Shown here: in pieces, positions 12,389-38,387 of the stretch
Layout of the letters: each line of letters opens with the position of its first letter
Position numbering within the stretch: the stretch's first letter is position 1
NCBI RefSeq assembly: GCF_052324685.1
Contig: NC_135218.1
Location: forward strand, 13,865,858 to 13,929,857
Direction: 5' to 3'
DNA from: Brachyhypopomus gauderio
Lineage: Eukaryota; Chordata; Actinopteri; Gymnotiformes; Hypopomidae
DNA: 64,000 nucleotides
Notes under the pieces: generated by a model
Seen by the model: only the letters and a program-made list of their open reading frames with translations
Database searches by the model: none
Told to the model about the DNA's origin: nothing
Made by a program: the position numbers and the translations under genes

Positions 12389-14493
12389 GAGTGTCATGTT
12401 TTCCCAGTTGAAATGAACAAAGTTTATAGGATCCAATTCTGCTGAAACAAAGAGGCTGAAGTACTTGCATTAAAGTTTGTGAATTTCCAGATCAAGCCCC
12501 TATCAGACTCTAGTGACATAATAGTGAAGCATGTTCTGAAGCTAATTCATCATTTTGTTTGTCCCATGTGACATTACCATGTGTGTAAAGGGTTACAGGA
12601 CGCATCTCTCTCAGGCGGCCTGTATCCATGATTATCATTTCTGTTTTGCCAAAGTCTGAATCCTCTGAAAACCATGAAAAAAGAAAGAAAAATAAGCAAG
12701 CATCATTGGGCCAACGTTTCATGTAGTATGCATCCGATCTATGCTGTCTTCATCACACCTGACCAGAACACCGTGAGGCGGTCTTCATCAGTTGGCGTTT
12801 GACTGCAGCACTACCTGCACGTGCTCTTCTTGCCTCCTGGTCCCACTTGATTTGAAAGCCCAGAGCCGTTGCCACCAGCATGACGACCAGCATGCAGAGA
12901 GTGAGGCTGAACACCCACGGGAACGCAGAATGGTGCTGCATCACTGGATCCAGCTGCACACCAACTGATTGAACAGAACAGCATGTCCACCATGCTCAGA
13001 CCAGAACAGGGTTAAGGGGCCATCAGTCTGTGTTCTACTTACAGACTTCCAGTGAATAAGAGCAGTGATGTCATTTTTGTTTTAGATCATGATGACTTAC
13101 ATTCATACTAATAGACAAATGTAAGTAAAATGATTTATGTATTTATTATAGACTACTTGAATTATATTATAATAATAAGGAATACATGGTTACTCGTGCT
13201 TACAGAGTGGACATTCATAGAAGTCATCGTTATCATAGGCCTATAGATGGCACAGTCACTATGGTTTAATACTCACAAGTTGTGGTGAGAGATTCATTCA
13301 GTAACTGGTTTACTATGGTACAGGATACAGTACTGTCCAATGAGATGTTTGCCTTGAGCACACTGGTGATGTTGTAGAGCTGAGAATAGGGAAGAGTGCC
13401 CACACGTGTAGTGACTGTCTCTACCTCGGGCCACTGTGAAAAGTTGATCAACCAAAGGACTGAAGGTTTGGGAAACCCTCCCCAAGACTGGCAGACAAAT
13501 CGAGCTACATCTTCATCCATGCTGGGTTGTTGCAGTAACAGAGGGGATGTAAAATGAGCTTGAAAGAAAAAAGAAATAAGTTACAAATTTAAATTGATGT
13601 GACCTTCTAAAGGAAATCTGTTTTGCATTCCAACAGCATTAATGACTTTGTCATTAAACTTTGCCCCCTAAAGACAGTCTAACTAAAAGTCTAGCTCTGC
13701 CACTGCTAGAAGTCTATGTACAGTCTAGGTCTATGTTCGGTGCTGACAACAATGGATAACACGGGAGTTTATGAACAGTAAACCACTTTACAGTGTAACT
13801 AAGTCTTCATGATGGCTTATGTTTACTCTCAGTTGTGAATTTATTATGCCTATGCAACACATTGCATATCAGGGCATTTGTTAGACTGGAATAAAAATAA
13901 TCTAATATTTAATTTCCAAAGCAAATAATAATAATAATTATTGGCAATCTATAAATATGTAGTTACAGCATATACACAACATATGCTCATATTAAAAAGC
14001 TTAAATTAGTCTGAATGGCGTTACCTGCAACAGTGAGGCAGGAAGTACATATTACTGCACTTGTTCCCTTGTCAAGAAAGTTTATGTGCATACTGTAATT
14101 TTGGGTATCTGAGACACTGATGTTGCTCAGCTTCATGGTGAAGTCTCCAGGTTTTGTCATGTTTATGAGTGAGTGCTCTTGTTTCTGATTGAGTCTCTTC
14201 TCGTGTCCTTCTGTCCACGCTGCTGTATACACTACATCATTACCTCTTCTCCATTCAAATGAGATGTTCAAAGAAGCCAAATTCTCGTGTCCATTATAAA
14301 GGCAGGGAAGAAGAACGTCTTCCCCACTCACTCCAACAACACATGCTTCAGCTAAATGGAAACATACTGATAAGATTACAGATTACAGATAAAAAGAATT
14401 GAGCGAAACAGTACAATACTTAGTGAATGACCTACCTTGAAATGCAGAAAAACTTAAAACTTTCAGCAACGTCATGAACCACGTTTTACTCAT
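12215..14493 (-). CDS. B7-like immunoglobulin-superfamily membrane protein
   Basis: Minus-strand exons: 14493-14436 (signal peptide beginning MSKTWFMTLLKVLSF), 14351-14025 (IgV), 13558-13277 (IgC-like), about 12968-12816 (stalk plus transmembrane), about 12667-12583 and about 12438-12215 (tail). The IgV domain starts VSGEDVLLPCLYNG. In the usual DxxxYxC motif it reads DTQNYSM, so the canonical second cysteine seems to be methionine. The C-like domain has both cysteines, in RFVCQSWGGFPKPSVLW and STVSCTIVNQ, plus several N-glycosylation sites. A hydrophobic helix (VFSLTLCMLVVMLVATALGF) is followed by a short basic cytoplasmic tail. Domain order and the GGFPKPSVLW motif fit the CD80/CD86/ICOSLG branch of the B7 family, ligands for T-cell costimulatory receptors. 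I do not assign a specific orthologue. The last exon reads from host sequence into the solo LTR, which supplies the stop codon. Frames were joined by eye. Confidence 0.75.
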
Positions 14494-15298
14494 CTCCTGT
14501 AGTCTATGAAATCAGCCAATAGATTTAAGATCCAGAACGCGGATCTTAAACTTTTTAACCGGTAGATCTTAAACTACCACTTGACTTTTTGTAAGTGGTA
14601 ACCTACGATCAGTTTTTTTTTTAATCAACAATGTCATCGTACAACGTTGTCGATAATGCAAGCGTAGACCTGTCGGTATAGATGAATTTGTATAGCGTAA
14701 AAACCGTTTTTATGCGGGAAACGTCAGATCAAGAACGAGCAAATTAGGAAGAAGGCAATTAAATTAAGAAAGTTTTAAACCAAATAATAATATCAACAAT
14801 ATAATGCTTAAACAAGAATGCTTCGGAACACCCCCCATTGTTGTATAACTCCATAAACTGGTTTAACTGGTGAGTTGAACGTTGAAAGTTTGTTTATACA
14901 CTAACGTAGAGAAACTATTCTTCCTGGCCCTGTTATTGCCCCTGTCAGTGCCCGTATGAGTATTTTTAACCCTCTATGTCCATACATCTGTCTTCAGGGG
15001 CTTCATGTGTGTCCCTGTCTCTGTCCCTGTCTCCATGCATGTGCTGTGCATGGAGATCGTTGTGTCTAGCAGCAATGGCTATAGTTGACTCACCCTCAAG
15101 CAACAGTAGGCTTATAATAACATGGGAGACACCCTCTCCTTTTTCAAGTATGTTCTATTTAATAACAATGATTTCCCATTCATAGCAGTATATAACAAGG
15201 TTTTGTGATTTTTGTGTTTGTTAATTTTGTTTGTATTTTTGACCTATCTATACTACAATCTAGGATGGATATTTTAATTTCATAAGGCATTTCTCGGT
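14494..15298. other. Upstream region of the B7-like gene, no further gene seen
   Basis: This AT-rich flank presumably includes the minus-strand promoter of the B7-like gene just above 14493. A short open stretch at 14976-15185 has no recognisable protein similarity. I see nothing else. Confidence 0.4.
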
Positions 15299-15309
15299 TT
15301 GCTTCCATC

Positions 15310-15485
15310 CTTACAGGTGTACACCCATCATAATGCTAAGGGAGGCTGCCGTCTGTTCTCAGGAGTTCAGAATGCTGCACCTGCCTCCTGGAATCACCCC
15401 CAGAATTGCTTGGCCCTTCGAGAGCTGCTCTCTCTGGAAGAGATCAAGACCATTCTGGATGATCTGGAGGCAGGTGCATTAGGAT
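15310..15485 (+). pseudogene. Possible LINE reverse-transcriptase C-terminal remnant
   Basis: The frame at about 15317-15476 reads QNAAPASWNHPQNCLALREL and then LLSLEEIKTILDDLE. This resembles the short C-terminal tail found in many fish LINE ORF2 proteins (AASTWNxLQxxLKL...F...I). It has no recognisable upstream reverse-transcriptase domain. A host exon is possible but I have no support for one. Confidence 0.4.
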
Positions 15486-16405
15486 GTAGGTTGTTTTCCC
15501 GAGTTTGAGTGTCGTTGTTTGTTTTGAATGATTGTGTTTTATTGCTAAAGAGAAGCATCTATATCACTATGATGATTGTGTAATTATGTTTGCAATACGT
15601 ATTAATTGTATTGCTGCTGTGACATCCTTGTAAAAGAGATTGTTAATCACAGTGGGCATTATTATCCTGATTAAAAAGAAGGTTTATATTAAGGGAGATT
15701 CAAATACATTGAAACCCTGTGGCATATGGCGGAAATGACAGAAAAGAGCGCAAGCTAAGAATAGCAATGGGAAGGCCAGTCAGCTCTAAGCTCTTTCCTA
15801 GCACAGAAGCGACACAGAGGGGCCACAGAGGGCCACAGAGGGCCACGTCGTCGCAGGAGGAGGACCACGGGGTCGCTTTCAAGGCCAGACGCTGTAAACA
15901 GAACAGAGAGAAACGCGTAAACAGAAATCATGCATAAAATACTGCGGAGCTACAAAACTTAGGAACAAAAATAAAACACGAACCTGCTGGTAATTGGACA
16001 TTTCGCTGACAATTTCTTATCTTACGTTTAAAAGTCAAATAAGCATCAACAGATTGCTCTCTGCCAACTGATCAGTACTGAAATTAAAAAATAAAACGTG
16101 GAACTATCGTATTAGACGTATTGACCCCGCCCCATAAAAATAAATCTTATGTTCAGGTTAAATAGGCTATTTATCAACAGTCTTAAAAGATCGGTAACAT
16201 ATAGCTTATGGCAATTCAGTTAATAGATATTCAAAAATTTGCACAACATAGTGTGCAACTGTTAAAAGGCCACGAATGTTTACTCCGGTGATGCCGATGA
16301 TACATCAGTGATCATATTTAACTGGGACAGTTTTACATTGATAATATCATTGCGCGTGTTGCATCATCAAACCGCAATCAACGAGCTCGACGCTGGGCAA
16401 ACGAT

Positions 16406-16504
16406 GTGGCGCGCGCCTCCGTAGATCCGTGCAGCAATGGGGCGCGCGCCTCCGCAGCGCCGTGCAGTCATGTGGTGCACGCCTCCGCAGCGCCGCGCAG
16501 CCAC
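16406..16504. repeat. GC-rich 33-bp tandem repeat, three copies, CTH 5' flank
   Basis: Three consecutive 33-bp units share the core CGCCTCCGCAGCGCCG with small changes and are followed by CCACCAATAAA. They lie 175-270 bp upstream of the cth start codon in otherwise AT-rich DNA. This is a local CpG-rich block with several GCGC-type words and a CCAAT word just after it. A promoter role is inferred from position only. Confidence 0.65.
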
Positions 16505-16678
16505 CAATAAACTTCGTCTTCCTTTAGTACAGATACAGTGATTGGTCTCTACGCAGGTTGTTTCCACACGCTCACGTTAAACGTTAACCAGTCGAAGTAT
16601 ATGAATTATCGGTAGACTTTTTAAATTATTGCTATCGTATCTCAGGGGCTTCACAGGCAGACCTTTCAGGACTAACAC

Positions 16679-29747
<13,069 letters not shown>

Positions 29748-30190
29748 ACATACCAAGATGGGCCAGGAGCTGGGACACTTCCACAGTGCAGATGACACGT
29801 TCTTTATGTGAACAAAGAATGATCATCTTTATACGATGATTGTGCTTATGCTTGAAATATTTTTCTGATGTCAGGGATCAGGAAAACAAAAAATTGTTTC
29901 CATGATTTTTTATCCAGGTGAAATTCTTTTCATTCTTCTCTCATTCTATTAAACCAGGTGAAAGGTAAAGTTAATGCCATCTTATTTTAAAGTTGCTGCT
30001 TTTGCGTTTTTTACGCAAAAAAAGTGCCATCTTTTGATTGGCTCCTAAAGTATTGGGGCCTTGCAGAAATCAGAATGTGAGTAATCAGAGGATGAGAAAG
30101 GGAACACTGCTATATTGTGGTATTAAAAACAAACAAAAAAAAACATTTATTTGCCTACTGTTGGATTGTGAATAAAATGTGTAAAACACA
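29748..30190 (+). other. CTH 3' UTR
   Basis: After the TGA at 29745-29747 there is no further coding sequence. A poly(A) signal AATAAA at 30171-30176 makes a transcript end near 30190 likely. The limits are inferred. Confidence 0.6.
30171..30176 (+). terminator. Poly(A) signal of CTH
   Basis: Canonical AATAAA in GTGAATAAAATG, 424 bp after the stop codon in exon 12. Confidence 0.6.
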
Positions 30191-30748
30191 AAAGCTCTTG
30201 AACATTTTTTTCCACTGACACCAAGACATCACCAAGTACACACGGAGAATCTGTGAAACACTGTGCAGTCAAATGACCCTCAGTAACTCAACATTGTCTT
30301 CACAGACTATAGAAATGGTGCTTTAGCTCTGTCATGTGTGCTGCTGGACCCATTAAAACCATTTGTAATCTCATTCACTGTTTCATTTCTCATTACTGAA
30401 CTTGTTTTGATGGTGGCATGACGAAATCAATTTCTTTATAGTGACTGAACACAGGACAGGGAGAATTTGTAGATAAATAGTGAAAGACATGTCTAATATC
30501 TTTAATAAAGCGGATGGACAACTATTGTATGTGGCTGATAATTAATTCTTACTTGACAGGTCTAATAGGACATGACTAATCTTTTGTAATGCCTTGATGT
30601 CATTTGACATTACTCATTCTTTATTGTGCATTATTTTTCAATATGAACTTTTCAGTCATGGGGTAATTGCAGATTTAGTGGAAGAACCCATCAGGATTTC
30701 TGCAATTAGCTTGCTTGGGGATTTATTTAGTGAACCCTATAATTATAC

Positions 30749-32147
30749 CAGAGGTGGGGACTCGAGTCACATGACTTGGACTCGAGTCAGACTCGAGTCA
30801 TTAATATTAAGACTTTTGACTTGACTTGAAAAAATATTCAGAGACTTAGACTTGACTTGGACTTTTACACCAATAACTTGGGACTTGAATTGGACTTGAA
30901 CCTGTTTACTTGCAAAGACTTGATTTTTTTTACACCAAATCTAAATTTTAAAACGCATATTAATATTTATAATGTGCGCCCCATTAATTTCATTTCCGTC
31001 CTTCTGACGCAGACCAGTCCTCTGCTTTTCCATACTCTGTACGTGTGTGCATGAGCTGCAGCACAACCAATCAAATGGGGGGTTGGCGAACGTAAATTTT
31101 TACCGGGCGGGGTGTAAAATGGACACAAATTAAGTATTATATCGCGATCGATCGATCGCCAGGGGTTGGTGCCAGAGCGAACTAGTAACTCATTGAATCA
31201 TAGATGTGGATCAGAGGTAAATAAACTAGATTTTTTTTCCGTCGTGAGAAATCGGACGTGTGGCGTGAGAGCGTGTGAAGACGGTCAAATGCGTGTGTCT
31301 CACGCTCAATGCGTGAGAGTTGGCAACCCTGGGTTCTGTATCTGAACTCGGGGAAGAGAGCCTCTCTCTGTCACCATCATAATATCCAGTTCTATCTCAG
31401 CATGGATTGTGTATTTGAAGACATCTACGTCGAGAAAAAAATATATTGACAAAAGTGGAGCGAGTTTTCAGCTATGGGGACTTCATTCATCGTGCACAAA
31501 TGACATACAGACTTTTGGCCAGGAAATGCAATGCAGAATAGTTTACTGAAATGTCTAAAGTTGCAGATTCCTGTTAATTGTTCAGTTCTTATATTTGTTT
31601 GTCTTGTGTCACTCACACATGTTCTCCAAGAAACCAGATAAGAGAAGAGAGGGAAAATGCTGTTATGGTTCTTTGTATTGTACTGTGAAAATAGCACTTT
31701 TTATTTGAACATGGAGTTCTACTTATGACTTTTTCACAGAATATTTATTTCTGGAAAATTGTAGTTTAAAGTATGAATATTTTTGCAGCTAAGTTTAACA
31801 AATTGAACTGTGCAATAAAGAGGTGTAATTTTAATTTTTTTAATACTTCGTGTTTTCAGTTGCACATGTTTTATCAAGATTTGAGGAGAATACAGATTTT
31901 AAAAAGAACGCATGTCTATTATTTACATTTAAAATATACCTGCAACATTGGTAAAAAAAAAAAAAAAAGACTCGAAAGGACTTGAAATTCCAAGTTTCAG
32001 ACTTGGGACTTGACTTGACTGATGCCTGTCTTGACTCGAGACTTGACTTGACTTGAGTGTCTTTGCTTGAGACTTGACTCGGGACTTGAGGTATAAAGAC
32101 TTGGACTTACTTGAGACTTGCAAAACACTGACTTGGTCCCACCTCTG
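30749..32147. mobile_element. Non-autonomous hAT-type transposon, 1.4 kb
   Basis: The element starts CAGAGGTGGGGACTCGAGTC and ends GGTCCCACCTCTG, forming short imperfect terminal inverted repeats. It is flanked by identical 8-bp copies of AATTATAC (30741-30748 and 32148-32155), the target-site length of hAT elements. Both ends carry many subterminal copies of ACTTGG/ACTCGAGTC words (30760-30910 and 31970-32135), likely transposase-binding repeats. No transposase frame is found inside, so it must be mobilised in trans. The interior is AT-rich and probably unrelated filler. Confidence 0.92.
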
Positions 32148-32155
32148 AATTATAC

Positions 32156-35100
32156 GTTCTGCTTAAGAACTCATCAGGCAAAATCAAATTTCACAGCTGT
32201 TGCTTGTCATGCTGCAAATGCACAGCAGCTAGGCGTGTTACCTACAGAACCTTATTTGTGTCTAAGAATCAGTACTCTTAAAAACAAAAGTCAATGAACT
32301 TTTTTAGACAGGTCAAAATTGTCAAGAACAGTCAGTGGTCATTGTGCCACTAGTAAAACGTTTACCTTAAAATCTTTGTTATTGTTCATAGAGTCATGTA
32401 TTAGCTTCCTGAAGTAAATAAAGTTACTGATAGATCACATAAAGATGGACCATGAATAAGGTTCAGATGGAGCTCTTAACTTCCCTTTATCCCTTGCCTA
32501 ACCTGCATCTACAGTGATCAAGTCGTAGTTGGAGAGGAGAGGAGAGGCACTTGCATGCACACTGTATTAAAGGCACAGTGTTTTGGAGCCAGATTTACAC
32601 CTGAGAACACCAATTACAATTATACTACAAACCAACCTTGATTAGTTTTGGTTTGATGGATATCAACACACGTCATTTTTGTTTTACATTTCTCATAAAA
32701 CCTTGTAAGAAGGTTGCCGAATCTTGAATGGAGAAGATTGCTTCATCCATCCCAAATATGTTCCCTAATGGCCTGTTGTATGTAACAAATGATGTTTAGA
32801 TTTTAGCATCTCAGTGTTACCATTGAGGTGCACAAATTCCCTTGTCTTACATTCTTTCACTAACAACTTTAATTCTGTTATAATATTAAATGACGTTGGA
32901 AACCCCATATAGTCGGACATTCTACACCTTCTGTAAGGGAAGATGTGGCACGCCGGGGCGGTAAAAGCGCTGACTCTTCTTATTCTCCACAAGATGTTGC
33001 CATGTGTCTGTGGGAATTTGTGCTCGTTCAATCAAAAGTCCCGTTGTGTGTTCACTAATGATGGATGAGAAATTTGAAAACAGCTTTCCAGTAAATTTTC
33101 AATGTGTTCACTGGGGTTTAGGTCAGGTTGCTGTGCAGAGACCTGGAGTTCCTCCACATTAAAACTTTTCAAACCATGTGTTTATGGACCATGGGTTTAT
33201 GGACTGGGTTTTATTGATTTGCTTGTGCCCAGGGCACAGTGATCTTGGTCAGGAAATGGCCTTTTGTAAACTTGCCACAAAGTTGGAAGCATGTAACTGT
33301 CTAAAATGCCAAACCAAACTTTGTATGCCAAACCATTAACATTAACCTTTACTAGAACTAAGGGTCCTAGCCCAAGCTGTGAAAAACCCCAGTGCATTAT
33401 CTCTCTGCTGCCAAACTCAACGTATTCCAGCAGGTAGTGTTCTCTTGACATTCTCCAAACCCAGATTCATACATCAGACTCCTAGACAAAATGTTGCCAG
33501 AGCTTCAGAGTTCAGTGGTGGTGGCCAGAACGTGGCAATACACATAGTTATCTTAGGCTTATGTGCTGGCCAGCTATTACCAGACGCTCTAGAAACACAC
33601 ATTTTGTGCTGCTGTTGCCTCCAGAGGCAGTTTGAAATTATTTATATGAACATTAGTCTTCCTAAAGAGTATTAGGAATGTTTACTTTTTCCCAAATGAA
33701 CTATTTCTCCAACTTGGCATGAGTAGTCCTGGCTTTTTAATCAACGTGGTAAATCATTATTGGCAGATGAATTGTTCCAGAGTAATTATCAACCCAGAAG
33801 CTATGCTACTCTGATTAAGAGGTTTGTCAGGTTCTAGTTGAATTCCTTGAATTCTGGCAAATGAGGTTCATTGTTTCTAGGAAACCTTAGAAGCAAATGT
33901 ACAATTGCATTTCACATGATATGATCACGTATGGCTTCACTAAAGTGTCAAAAGAAACTGTTTTAATTATTTGAATGTTAATTGAGGGCACATTAAGATG
34001 TTACTACTGAAAACATTGATAGAAATTGTCTTTAGAAATTGTGTATACACCAATTCTGTGGCTATGGTAAAATTATTCTTGATTTGTTGGCATGTACAGT
34101 AATTACACAATTTTGGATAATGGTCATTGCTTGGTAAAGCAACTATATCTGAACATCAAAGACAGAGATTCTTACACAAGCAAGACACCTCAAAGGATTC
34201 TTTTGTCAGAACAGAAGATTGCATTGTTTCATTGAAATGATGGTTACACCTAGGTCACCATGTTTTCCTAAATCCACTAATGCCTTTGTTCATGCACTCC
34301 AAAAAAGCCCAGACAGACTCACATCCTGGAGATTACAGTAGACACAGAGTTTGATATTGCAGTGTCCTCATTGAAGCACACTCATTTGCATATTCAATAT
34401 ATTAATCACAGTACAGTCAACTGGACAATGATAATGATGTAGTTTTTGCACATGAATTGAAAACATTAGCCATGAGGTGAAATCTTTGTGTTATTTCAAA
34501 TGCTTACTTATGTATATTTATATAATCTAATTCTTTCATATATTCCACATTGTGCATTGCAGAGTGTGGTTCGTAATTTTTATTTTTTATCAATAAAATG
34601 TTTCCCCTGCATTTCAGGGGAACAGTTAACGTGATCTTACATGTGATGCATGTTTGGCCCACCTGGCCTTTTGCAGAAGGCTATTCATTCTCAGGCATCG
34701 TCTCTTAATCCCAGACACATCCTGATTAATGTTGGCATTTCATTAAAGCCAGGTAAAACAGTTCATTCATTATGCACCTATTCACCATTCACTTTGCTCT
34801 GGATTCTGCAGATGCTTTTCATTAAGTGAATGCATATTCACTGACAGTATATTGCCTATTTTTCACACCATCCCATTTCATTTGACTCTTCAGTTAGCAA
34901 CATACAGAATTATTTAAGTGCAATTAATTATATTAAGTGCAGTGCATGCCCACAAGTCACAGTAAACGCTACATAGCATGCAGTGGCCCTTGTGGTCTAT
35001 TTCTTAGGAAGTGTGGATTTATTTCCGTGTGAAAAGCTTTTTGTGGTAACCATTACAAATCATACTTTTTCCAACGCAGTGCACAGAGCCTGGAGCTATA

Positions 35101-38100
35101 AAAACAGTAATGGAACAAATCATAGAAGTAATTGACAGTATGAATTGGCTCTTGAAGCCTGATCTTTCTTTGTGGAAGCCGACTCCTCAGAACAAGCTCT
35201 TTTCATCTTCTGTCCAACTTCCCACTTGCCTCGAATTTGATTATGGTTCAACCACTTTTGAAAACTACTGTCACTATCACAGCAAGAAGCTTTAGAAAAA
35301 AACCATATAATTCTTCAAAAAGTCATTGTCAAAGTCATTGAATCTGTTTGATATTCTCGTCAGAGCTGAGACCTGGTCAACATCCCTACAGAGAATTTAT
35401 TGTTAATCTTATATTTTCATAGAATCAGAGCAAGAGCTGCATCCTTTATTATTCACAGTTTTTTTGTTAATTAACACTGTTGTCTTGGTATAATAATGGT
35501 TTAAAAGTCATTCGATATAGTTCATCACACTGATGAATAGGTGGGTCGTTGCTGGGCTGGCCAGATTTTATCCGTGTAAATCTTTTCCAGGTGGAATTCT
35601 GACAGCAGCTGCCGATGGTGACCACCTAACATTATTGATTCATACTGCAGGGCTTCATTCAAGAACCATTATTTTTTAATCGGCATATTAATGATTACAC
35701 TGGGGTGAGAAATTACATATACATTCAAAATCAAACGGAACACAGTACATGCATAAATCATGTTGTGCTTTTTCCATGCAGGTACCTCCCCAAGTGGGAA
35801 ATATAAACTATAAAGAATGTTCTTATTGACTTTGGACTACTGAAGGAACTTGGAGTCAGCACAAGATTTGTTGCAGTGCCATGGCTGTACCTTCCATCAT
35901 ACAAAAGTCCTCCATGTTACAATGTAATATATGATAGCATCACACATTTTCTTACCTTTTTGACTTTTTTATACCTTTCTGAATACAAAAGCCAAAAGCA
36001 ACTTCATTATTTGTTATTGGGTTGCCATGTTGGTCTCAGTCAGAGGCCATATCCCCATCTGAGGGGCTCCTTTCTGAGTTTATTCCTCCTGCTCAGGGAG
36101 GCTCTGCCTTCCACTGTCAGCTTGTCTTGCTTCTCTGCTGTAATTATAGATGGGAAAGCACCAGCGTCTTTGGGAACAGGAAATGACATCACTGCCTCTT
36201 CACGTTTCTATGGTCATTACATCATTTCAAAGAAAGGGCTGCTGATATGACTGATGCTGGGAAACAACAATAAAGAGGTGATTGTATGAACACTTTTTTT
36301 TTGCACAGATTCACATATAATATTTTTTAGAACTATTTGCTATTTATTAATTACCTTCACTCATATCACATATCATACAGTTAGATGTTTCACTATTAGT
36401 CTTACAAATCCATTTATATGCCACCCCTTTTTACATTTTGGAGTGAACAACTCTGTCCTCTATATTTTACATACAACCTAAAACTTATTCCATATAACAG
36501 TTTCCGCAGTTTCTATAATACATGCTGAGACACTATACAGGTAAGCATTGCCCTCAGGTGTACACGGGCTGCAGTTCATATGACCACATGAACTCACATT
36601 TTCTTTAATGCAGAATCAAAACAGGGCCTGAACTTCAGAAATACAGCATGGCAATACTTTCTTTTAAATCAAGAAGGTTTGCAAAAATAATAGCCTTTTT
36701 GCACAATACCTTTGAGCAATAGCTTTCATTACAGGCTGGTTGGAGGCTCTGACTTTAAATGAAACAGCAGAAAGAATATGTCTGTTTTGTTGAAGATGTT
36801 TTCTGTCTTCTGATATTTGTTTGAAGATTTGTACAATTTTTTTTCTGAACAGGATTGTTCGGCTTCAAACAGTAATTGCCACAGGACAGAAGTTAAATAT
36901 GCATTCACTTGTTTTATAAATGTATTGGTTTTTTTATGTATTATTAACATTATAATATAAACATTTTAATACAATAACCACATCACAATTTCTCCCCTTT
37001 CACATGACACATGCCCACAGGAGCAACACAGGAGAATTGGGAGGCCTTCTGCAGTTAACACCTTTATGGTGTTGTGACTAAATAATTTATCAGCAAAATA
37101 TTAGGTACAATAATACACAACCTCTGTTTGAAAAGCTGAACACTGGGGGATACAGATTCAGAATTAATTGATGTACCAAAATGATTTTATGCAACTATAT
37201 CGATCCCTACTTTACTGCCATGACAATCTGTTTACCCAAGATTTATGGAGCTTCCAGGAGTCTTCCTGGTACTCACACAACGTTATACATCATTTTGCAC
37301 TCAGCTGTGCTGGTCTGGTGTGTTACCTTTGTTAGTGACTGAGTACAAATGATTTTCAGATCAATGTAAGACTTGGTCTGCTAATCCTTTAAAAAAAACA
37401 AAAGGGTAAAAACAAATGTCTTGGTAATAGAACGTAAAATAGATTTTTTTTAAGCATACAAAATCCCTACAAATTACAGCCCTATTGTAATTTGTATTCC
37501 AGCAACTGCAAATGTGCCTTTACCTCCCGGACCTCTGCTCTATTTGTGGAGCAGCATATGTTTTCAGATTTGCTTTATTAAAGTTAGGAGCGTGGATATA
37601 GCTTGTGGTATTGGGTTTGCTACCAGGCTGAACGGAGCCCACATAAACTATTTAGTACTACCATTTGGCCATAAATCATGTGGCCGCACCACTGCACTGA
37701 GGGCGTTGAGGCCACAGGCCTTGTTTCACAGTACATTTCATTTTTATATTGGTAGACATTGGCTATATGCGCTTCTGTAGTTGCTGTTTGCATGCACAAT
37801 TGCCATCCAGAGTGCAACGATGCAGCATCATAGCATGCTGGTATAGCATGCATAGTGGGCATGTAAGTATTTACTGCTTTGCCACCAAGGTGCTTTACAT
37901 TTTACAATTACAGCATTTGGCATTCACTCTTACCCAGTGCAACATGTGTGTGTTCTTCCTGGGAACTGGATCCATGACTTTGTATTTGTATTTGCTCCCA
38001 TATATTTCAGTTATATACCAAGTATGAGTACACTTACAGTTGCTGTACATTTTATATTTTTGTTTATAAAAAAATTGTTTATAAATATAGCACCAACATG

Positions 38101-38387
38101 AAGCACAAAATAGTTATTGTGTATAGGCTAGTTATTTTTGGATCATACATAGCTATTTAAATAACGTATCACATGGCTGAGGCTGCTTTTAAAAGTCCTT
38201 TTATTATGCTTTCTAGCAGTCAGTTTCATGTTAAATAACGCACTTCAGATTCAGATTTATTGGTCATACATTGTACAAGTACAAGATGAAATGCTTTTTG
38301 TAATGTAAGCTTGCCGATTACAAGCTTACATAATTACTCTGTATAAGGATGGAGAAGGTGTAAGGTGTGAGAAATTTAGTGAATTAG
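32156..38387. other. Gene-free stretch downstream of CTH
   Basis: I find no supported exon. It contains the second copies of the duplicated segments (32437-32525 and 33570-33650) and a possible old retroposon end at 38247-38305. The non-repetitive block at about 34600-34980 is an untested candidate for a conserved non-coding element. Open frames such as 35876-36250 have no recognisable domain. Confidence 0.5.
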
